From contig CAWGVZ010000010.1 of NCBI GenBank assembly GCA_963826035.1, forward strand, positions 2,046,001-2,110,000: a stretch of DNA of 64,000 bases. Reading direction: 5' to 3'. A program made the position numbers and the translations under genes. Below, piece by piece: positions 57,419 to 64,000 of this stretch; the stretch's first letter is position 1, and each line of letters opens with the position of its first letter. The DNA is from Actinophytocola sp963826035 (GTDB lineage: Bacteria > Actinomycetota > Actinomycetes > Mycobacteriales > Pseudonocardiaceae). The notes beneath the pieces are model-generated. The model was given only the letters and a program-made list of their open reading frames with translations. It was not told where the DNA came from and did no database searches.

Positions 57419-58299
57419 GCGTGTTCTCCGAATTCGATCTACGGCGAGCCCGGGCCGTCTACTCCACACTGCCCGAGTACGCACAGCGCATCCGGCAGGT
57501 GACCCACCAGCCAGGAACATCCGCGACGCAGCCAGACCTGACCAGCTACGAGTTCCAACTGTTCTCCCAGAACGGCGAGGACGGCGTGCTGGCCGAGATC
57601 CTGCGCCGCACCGGCGCTCGGACCCGCTGGTTCGTCGAGTTCGGAGTGGAGTCCGGACGCGAAGGCACCTGCGTCGCCCTCGCCGACGTCGCCGGCTGGG
57701 AGGGCCTGTTCATGGAGGCCGACGACTCCGACCATCACCTACTGGCCCAGAAATACCGAGGCAACCACAAGATCCGCACCCTGCACGCCATCGTCACCCC
57801 ACAACGAGTGAGCGAACTGTTCGGCTACGGCCATGTCCCACAAGAACCCGACGTGGTCTCCATCGACATCGACGGCGGCGACTACTGGGTCTGGCAGGCC
57901 ATGACACACCGCCCCCGTGTGATCGTGATCGAGTACAACTCCGCGCTCCCCCATGACGAGCAGCTGGTGCAGCCACCGCACGCGGGCCCGTGGTCAGGCA
58001 CCGCCTACTTCGGTGCCTCGCTCGGCGCACTGATCGCACTGGGCGAACAGAAGGGCTACCAACTGGTCCACTGCGAGATGGCCGGAACGAACGCCTTCTT
58101 CGTCCGCACCGACCTCGCCGCCGGCTTCCTGCCACCCGACCAGGTCCAACGGCGCGGCCCCAACTACCACCTCACCTCATACGGTCACCCCACGGACAAC
58201 ACCGACCGCGGCTACCTCACTCCCTCGCACAATGGGCGCACCCCCCAGACAGACGGGAAGCTGATCCGCGTCACCGACATCCCACTGGAATGGACATGA
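57415..58299 (+). CDS. FkbM-like SAM-dependent methyltransferase
   Basis: This 294-residue cytoplasmic protein has SQNGEDGVLAEILRRTGART, then the SAM loop WFVEFGVESGREGTC, EGLFMEADD, and the active-site-like VVSIDIDGGDYWVWQAM with IVIEYNSALP. This is the FkbM-family order (E-x-G-x-x-x-G, then D-x-D-G). It could methylate a sugar or a cell-surface glycan; the substrate is unknown. ATGA overlaps on both sides bind it into the lectin/RCC1 operon. Confidence 0.8.
   Translation: MSVFSEFDLRRARAVYSTLPEYAQRIRQVTHQPGTSATQPDLTSYEFQLFSQNGEDGVLAEILRRTGARTRWFVEFGVESGREGTCVALADVAGWEGLFMEADDSDHHLLAQKYRGNHKIRTLHAIVTPQRVSELFGYGHVPQEPDVVSIDIDGGDYWVWQAMTHRPRVIVIEYNSALPHDEQLVQPPHAGPWSGTAYFGASLGALIALGEQKGYQLVHCEMAGTNAFFVRTDLAAGFLPPDQVQRRGPNYHLTSYGHPTDNTDRGYLTPSHNGRTPQTDGKLIRVTDIPLEWT
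58273..58299 (+). repeat. 27-nt junction repeat, copy B
   Basis: This segment ends the methyltransferase gene and starts the RCC1 gene, differing from copy A at two positions. It encodes DIPLEWT. The repeat therefore brackets the methyltransferase gene exactly. Confidence 0.8.
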
Positions 58300-60452
58300 C
58301 CAGACACAGCAGCAATGTCGCCGACAGACCCGTGCGATCCCTTGCAGCGGTAGTTCTCACCGGTGTGCTTGTAACCGGTCTTCTCGTCGCTGGCGGAGCG
58401 ACCGAATCCCACGCCGACACGTCCACGGCCGCGCCGACAGCATCGTGGTTCACCGCGCTTCCACCGGTGCGAGTGCTCGACACCCGTTCCGGAGTCGGCG
58501 TGCCCGCGAACGCCGTCGGGCCGCGCGGCGCGATAACGCTGAATCTGTCGGCACGGATTCCTGTCAACACCACGGCGGTCGTGCTCAACGTGACCGGCGT
58601 GGCCGTGACCGCGGCAACCTACGTCACCGTGTACCCGACGGTTCGCCACCGACCGCGTCGAACCTGAACCTGAACCGGGGCGAGGCCCGCCCCAACCTGG
58701 TGACGGTGGCGGTCAGCGCCGGCCGATCGGTCGATCTGTACAACCACAACGGAAACACACATCTGCTCGCCGACCTGGCCGGCTACTACGCCCCCGGGCG
58801 CGGGTGCGAAATTCAACCCCAGGCAGGCCGAAGGTGTACGCAGCCTGATCATCCGTGCCGGCCAGACGGCCGTGCTGGACCTGTCGGAGTTTGTGCCGGC
58901 CTCGGCCACTGCGGTAACTCTCAATCTGACCGGCGTTGAACCGACTGCCAACACTTACGTCACCGCTTGGCCCGCGGGCACTGCCAGACCACCCACCTCG
59001 ACACTGAATCTGGTTGCCGGCACACCCAGTCCCAACCTCGCCACCGTGATGCTGGGTACCGGCCGCAAGGTCAACCTCTACAACGAGGCAGGGAGTGTCG
59101 AGGTCCTGGTCGACCTCACGGGCTTCTACACGCCAGAATTCGGCGCCGCGTTCACGCCGGTCACTCCCACCAGAGTCCTCGACACCCGCAACGGGACAGG
59201 CACATACCTGGGTTCCCCGGGCGCCATCGGCGCGCGGACCGTCGCACGTTTCCATCCCGACCAACGGATCCCGGACAACGCGATCGCTGCGGCGATGAAC
59301 CTGACCGGAGTCGCGACGACCAGCAGTACCTATGTCGGAACCACTCCCCTCTGGGTCGACGTGGCGCCCGCTGCCCGCGACACGTCGGTTCTGAACCTCG
59401 TCGCCGGGCAGACAGCGGCGAACCTGGTCGTAGTACCACTCTGGAGCAAGGAACCCGACGCCAGGCTCGCGTTCTACAACCACTCCGGCAACACGCACCT
59501 GATCGCCGACCTCGCGGGCTACTTCTGGATGCCGCCGGAGCCGTGTCCGTCGGTCTGTTCCTACGCATGGGGGAACAACCTGGGCGATCTGGCCACTGGC
59601 ACCACCACCCGCCACGTGACGTCTCCGACACCTCAACTCGGCCTGGCGAGCGCCCGGGCAGTCGACAACCGCATCGCGCTCATGCCGGACGGAACTGTCA
59701 GGTCGTGGGGTGCCAATCGCTACGGCCAGCTCGGCGCCGGATGGTTGGGTGGTTACTCCACCGTTCCGGTCCGCGTGCCTGGTCTGACCAACGTCGTCGC
59801 TGTCGCCGACGCGGACGACGCGCGGATCGCGCTTCGCTCCGACGGCACCGTTTGGGAGTGGGGCCACACCATCGGTCGCCCCGATCTCGATTACAGATCC
59901 GTCCCGCGGCAAGTGCCGGGCCTAACCAGGGTCACCTCCATTTCCGCCAGTTATCGAGCCGCCTACGCGGTCCGCGAGGACGGCACAGTGTGGTCGTGGG
60001 GCGACGACTCGTTCGGACAGCTTGGCGACGGCGCGGCGGGCGGGATTTCGCGGGTGCCGGTACAGGTCTCCGGTCTGACCGGGGTAACCGTGATCGCCGG
60101 TACGCGCCATAACGGCTACGCGGTGCGCGGTGACGGCACAACCTGGGCCTGGGGTTTGGCCGGATTCGGGCAGCTGGGCAACGGCACCTGCACCGTCCCA
60201 TCCTCGTGCCTTTCGGCGATTCCGGTCCAGGTCTCGCATCTCACCGGCGTCACCAACGTCATCGCCACCCACGACGGCGCGATGGCTCTCGACACCGACG
60301 GCCGAGTCTGGGCCTGGGGCGGGAACTGGGACGGACAACTCGGCAACGGCACGACCGAAGGGCAAGTGAACACACCCGTCCAGGTAATCGGTCTCCCGCC
60401 GATCCAAGCTCTCTACCGAGGGGAGCGCAGCGCTCGCGCCATGCCGGCCTGA
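58296..60452 (+). pseudogene. secreted VLDTR-domain / RCC1-repeat protein with two compensating frameshifts
   Basis: The frame from ATG 58296 gives a signal (SLAAVVLTGVLVTGLLVAGG) and a first beta domain (PPVRVLDTRSGVG, VVLNVTGVAVTAATYVTVYP). It stops at 58667 because one G is missing near 58640. The middle (SNLNLNRGEARPNLVTVAVS, GNTHLLADLAGYYAPG) reads in the second frame until an extra G near 58797. The original frame then runs from about 58800 to 60452 with two more beta domains (TRVLDTRNGTG) and RCC1 blades (TVRSWGANRYGQLGAG, TVWSWGDDSFGQLGDG, RVWAWGGNWDGQLGNG). Restored length is about 719 residues. The repeats suggest a surface-binding partner of the lectin. The shorter frame from 58872 would lack a signal. 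Confidence 0.75.
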
Positions 60453-60501
60453 CCGCGGAGCTGTCGGGGGCCTGGCGATCGCCCGTGGCAAACTCGGCCT
60501 C

Positions 60502-63500
60502 GTGCAGATCGGGATGCTTGGACCGTTCGAGGTTCGCCTGGACGGTGGTGCCCTGGCCGACGTGCCGGGGGCGCGGTTGCGTGGGCTGTTGATCGCCCTT
60601 GCGCTTGAGCCTGGTCGGGTGGTTCCGAAGGCGCGGCTCGTCGACTGGATTTGGGGGGAGAACCCGCCCTCCGATGCGGCGAATGCCTTGCAGCGCCTGG
60701 TTTCCCGGCTGCGGAAGGTGCTGCCGGAAGGGTCGATCGACGGGCAGCCGAACGGCTACCGACTGGTCGTGGAGCCCGATGCCGTCGACGCCGTGCGGTT
60801 CGAACGCCTGGTAGGCGACGGGGCGCTGCGCGAGGCCCTCGCCCTGTGGCGCGGCGCGGCCATGCAGGACATCGGTTTGCAGGAAAGCGCGGCGTTCGAC
60901 GCGGCGGTCACCCGGCTCGAGGCGCTGCGCCTGACGGCTCTGGAAGATCGGTTCGCTGGGGACGTCGGCGCCGGGCTGGTCGCGGAGCTGACCGACCTGG
61001 TGGCCGCGCATCCGATGCGTGAACGGCTGGTCGCCGCGCTGATGCGGGCCCTCGTCGCCGCCGGTCGGGACAGCGAGGCGCTGCTCGCCTACGAACGCAC
61101 GCGAGAAGCCCTGGCCGACGCGTTGGGTGTCGACCCCTCGCCGGAATTGTCCGCCTTGCACGTCGCGCTGCTGCGGGGCGAGCTGGGCCGGCGGGAGGAG
61201 ACCCGCAAGACCAACCTGCGTGCCGAGCTGACCAGCTTCGTCGGCAAGGACGCCGACGTCGCCGTGGTCCGCGAGCTCATCGCCGAGCATCGGCTCACCA
61301 CCCTGATCGGGCCGGGCGGCTCAGGGAAGACCAGGCTGGCCACGGAAACCGCCCACACCCTGCTCGATGACCTGCCGGACGGGGCCTGGTTGGTGGAACT
61401 CGCGGCCATCGGCGCCGACGGCGACAAGGGGGGTGGGCCCGAAGGGCAGGGGGGCGGGAACAACGTCGGGCAGGCGGCGCTCGCCGGGTTCGGCCTCCGG
61501 GACGCGCTGCTCGGCGAGGCACCGAACCTGGCGCCGACCGATCGGCTCATCACCGCGATCCGCGAGCGCGAGGTGCTGCTGATCCTGGACAACTGTGAGC
61601 ACGTGATCGAGTCGGCGGCCGCGTTCGCGCATCGACTGCTCGGGGAGTGCCGGAAACTCCGGATCCTTGCGACCAGCAGGGAACCGCTGGGTATCACAGG
61701 TGAGGCGCTGTGGCTGGTCGAGCCGCTGACCGTGGAGGGCGACGCGGTCCAGCTGCTGCGGGACCGGGCGGGCGCCGTGCGCAAGGATTTCAGCGGGGAT
61801 GCGTCCACCATGGTGCGCATCTGCCGGGCGCTGGACGGGATGCCGCTGGCGATCGAACTGGCGGCCGCCCGGCTGCGCACCATGTCCCTCGACCAGCTGG
61901 CCCACCGGCTCGACGACCGGTTCCGCCTGCTGACCGGCGGTAGCCGCACCGCGTTGCCACGGCACCGAACGCTGCGCGCGATGGTCGACTGGAGCTGGGA
62001 GCTGCTGACCGACGCCGAACGGACGGTCCTGCGCAGGCTCGCGGTGTTCTGGGGCGGCGCGAGCCTGGAAGCGGCCGAGCGGGTCTGCGCCGGTGAGAGC
62101 GTCGAGCAGGAGCAGGTGCTCGAGTTGCTCACCGCGCTGACCGAGAAGTCACTGCTGGTGGCCGAGGGTGACAGCGCACCGCGCTACCGGATGCTCGGCA
62201 CGATCAAGGAGTACGCCAGGGACCGCCTCGCGGAGGCGGAGGAGTCGGACCTGGCGCGCCGCGCACATCTCGCCTACTTCACCGACCTCACGGAGACCGC
62301 CGACCCACACCTTCGCCGCGCCGAGCAGTTGGAATGGCTGGCCACGCTCGCCGCCGAGCACGACAACATCGGTTCCGCCATGCGTGGTGCGCTCGCGGCC
62401 GGCGAGGCGCAGGCGGCGATGCGGCTGGCGGGCGGCGCCGGCTACTACTGGTGGCTCGTCGGCCACAAGGCCGAAGGCCGGGAACTGATCACCGCGGCCA
62501 CGGAAGTGCCCGGCGAGGTGGCCGATGAGACGCGGGCCTGGGTGTACGCCCTCCTCGTGACGTTCGTGAGCTCCGGGATGGGCGACGAACGCCAGGCGGC
62601 CGAGTGGGTCCACAAGGCATGCGAGTTCGGCCGGCGCGGTCAGGTCCGCAACCCGATGCTGGGGTTGATCACCCCGCTGGAACGCATGTTGCGGGAGCCG
62701 GCCACGGCGCTGTCCGCGTGGGAAACGTCGCTGTCCAGCGAGGACCCCTGGGTAGCCGCGATGGCCCGGCTGCACCTCGGCAAGATGCGGATCGCCCTCG
62801 GTCAGGGCGGGCGGGACGCGGACTCGGACCTCGAGACGGCGCTCGCCCAGTTCCGAGCGCTCGGCGAACGGTTCGGGATCTCGTTCGCCCTGACCGAACT
62901 GGCCGAACGCATCGCCACGCGCGGCGAGTTCGCCGGTGCGTGCGAGCACTACGAACAGGCGATCGCGGTGGTCACCGACGTCGGTGCCATCGACGATGTC
63001 ATCCGGATGCGGTCGCGACAGGCGCAGCTGTACTGGCTGCTGGGCGACAAGGACGCCAGCGCGGCCGCCATGGCCGAGGCCGGGCGACGGGCGGCACGGG
63101 TCACCTGGCCGGAGGCGCTGGCCATGCTGGCCCTCTCGAAGGCGGGACTCGCTCGCCTGCGCGGCGACATGGCGGAGGCGTACGAACAACTGGAGCGTCG
63201 CGACCACCAAGTGGGGCGACGAAGCGAAGCAACCGGGCATCCGCGTGGTGACACACGACCTGCGGGGGTACCTCACGTCCGATCTGGACGAGGCCCGTAA
63301 GTACCACGCCTCGGCGTGCCAGGCGGCGGCCGAGACGGGATACGCGCTCGCGATCGCGCAGGTGGTCGTCGGAGTCGCGGACCTGGCACTGCGCCAGGAC
63401 CAGTACGAGCAGGCCGCTCGACTGCTCGCGGCGAGCATCGCCGTGCGCGGGCTGCCGGACCGTGCCAACCCGGACGCCACCCGGATCGAGCAGACGGCCC

Positions 63501-63595
63501 GAAGCCGCCTCGGCGACGCGGGGTTCGCCGAGGCGGCTCGGGAAGGCACGGAAACTGGCTGGACCGAACTCGTGGCCGTCACGCTCGCTGAATGA
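60502..63595 (+). pseudogene. AfsR/SARP-like regulator (wHTH-BTAD-NB-ARC-TPR), frameshifted near the end
   Basis: From GTG 60502: an OmpR-type winged helix at about 1-90 (MLGPFEVRLDGGALADVPG, LQRLVSRLRKVLP), a BTAD domain at about 95-235, an AAA/NB-ARC-type ATPase with Walker A GPGGSGKT and LLILDNCEHV, and TPR-like helices. The frame stops at 63300, but the family C-terminus (ATTKWGDEAKQPGIRVVTHD, ARKYHASACQAAAETGYALA) continues in another frame to 63595; one extra C at about 63199 explains it. The intact protein would have about 1030 residues. Such regulators control secondary metabolism or cell-surface genes. It begins 50 bp after the RCC1 gene on the same strand. Confidence 0.82.
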
Positions 63596-64000
63596 TCATG
63601 TCGCCGTGCCGGGTGCGGCCGCTGCCTTCGAGGTGGGCGCGCCCGGCGATATGGCCGACCGTGACCTCACCGGCCGCGATGTTCGCCTCCAGCGCGGTGA
63701 CGCGATCCAGCTGGACCCGACTCGATGACGTGTGCAGTTCGCACTCGCCGAGCGACCCGTCAGCGTGAACGCTCGAGTGCGCCAGGTACGCGAGCAGGCT
63801 GGAGCCGGCGGGCAGGTCGATGGTGATGGCCACCGAACCGTCGCCCGAGACGGTCGTCTTGACCGACAGTCGGCCGCCGGCGAAGTCGACCTTCGTTCCG
63901 TTGGCCACCTTGACGTCCGACTCGCTCGCCTTGTTCATGGGTTCGACCAGCACCACCGTGTCGGTCCGGTCGGTCGCGGTGATCTGGACCTGAGCACCGG
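63579..64000 (-). CDS. DUF4097-like beta-strand protein, 5' end outside the window
   Basis: The frame runs off the end of the window (AQVQITATDRTDTVVLVEPM). It shows the DUF4097 pattern of regular beta strands: SDVKVANGTKVDFAGGRLSV, VAITIDLPAGSSLLAYLAHS, SVHADGSLGECELHTSSSRV, RAHLEGSGRTRHGDMII. The C-terminus is shorter than usual for the family and overlaps the convergent regulator by 17 nt. No function is established for the family. Confidence 0.7.
   Translation of the reverse strand, partial: GAQVQITATDRTDTVVLVEPMNKASESDVKVANGTKVDFAGGRLSVKTTVSGDGSVAITIDLPAGSSLLAYLAHSSVHADGSLGECELHTSSSRVQLDRVTALEANIAAGEVTVGHIAGRAHLEGSGRTRHGDMIIQRA

Noticed and set aside
1..64000. tRNA, rRNA, riboswitch or CRISPR features
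   Set aside because: I read both strands for cloverleaf ends, conserved rRNA segments, known riboswitch cores and regularly spaced identical repeats and found none that I could support.

Overview
The window reads as chromosomal DNA of a high-GC, multi-drug-regulator-rich actinobacterium, most likely of the order Pseudonocardiales (inference). The signs are strong G/C third-position codon bias, GTG starts, leaderless promoters, a DUF222-type HNH gene, a SigE-family sigma factor, a BTAD/AfsR-type regulator, LacI-controlled sugar clusters without their own ATPase, and many Sec-exported enzymes. There is no rRNA, tRNA, CRISPR array, phage or replication origin that I can see.

Layout. 0-1.3 kb: tail of an HNH gene and a small membrane protein. 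1.3-4.6 kb: a TetR regulator divergent from an SDR / quinone-oxidoreductase / alpha-beta-hydrolase operon, with two matching operator-like boxes between them. 4.6-5.5 kb: a secreted polyester (cutinase/PET-type) hydrolase. 5.5-15.5 kb: a tightly coupled rhamnoside-utilisation operon (two CUT1 permeases, a cytoplasmic GH78, a sugar-binding lipoprotein, a secreted GH78) divergent from its LacI regulator. 15.5-23 kb: a small membrane protein, a secreted GH12 glucanase behind a perfect 20-bp operator palindrome, an XRE-MNT/HEPN toxin-antitoxin pair, a deacetylase and a large secreted PA14/propeller/DUF1080 protein. 23-28.2 kb: NTF2-like protein, SigE sigma factor with a membrane partner, and a secreted subtilase. 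28.2-35.7 kb: a 201-bp MITE-like element, epimerases, an IclR regulator next to an unusual IclR-HTH/periplasmic-binding fusion, TetR, VOC and methyltransferase genes. 35.7-43.1 kb: CASTOR/POLLUX-type channel, monooxygenase, epimerase, RibD-like reductase, AraC, MerR, peptide release factor 3 and an SRPBCC protein.

43.2-60.5 kb is the most distinctive part. A 3.1-kilo-residue RHS/YD-repeat protein ends in a Tse2-like ADP-ribosyltransferase toxin tip in visibly AT-richer DNA, followed at once by a candidate immunity gene and then by a run of small genes, duplicated lipoproteins and a piece of a different RHS gene, which looks like a store of displaced toxin/immunity modules. Divergent from it, across a Crp/GlxR-like site, is a three-gene operon joined by ATGA overlaps: a secreted tachylectin/PLL-type lectin, an FkbM-like methyltransferase and a secreted VLDTR/RCC1-repeat protein. 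The two junctions of this operon carry the same 27-nt sequence (25/27 identical). The window closes with a BTAD-NB-ARC regulator and a partial DUF4097-like gene.

Two cross-cutting observations: a 55-bp palindromic repeat occurs three times in intergenic positions, and at least eight single-base indels interrupt otherwise well-conserved genes. These indels are either assembly errors at short homopolymers or real gene decay.
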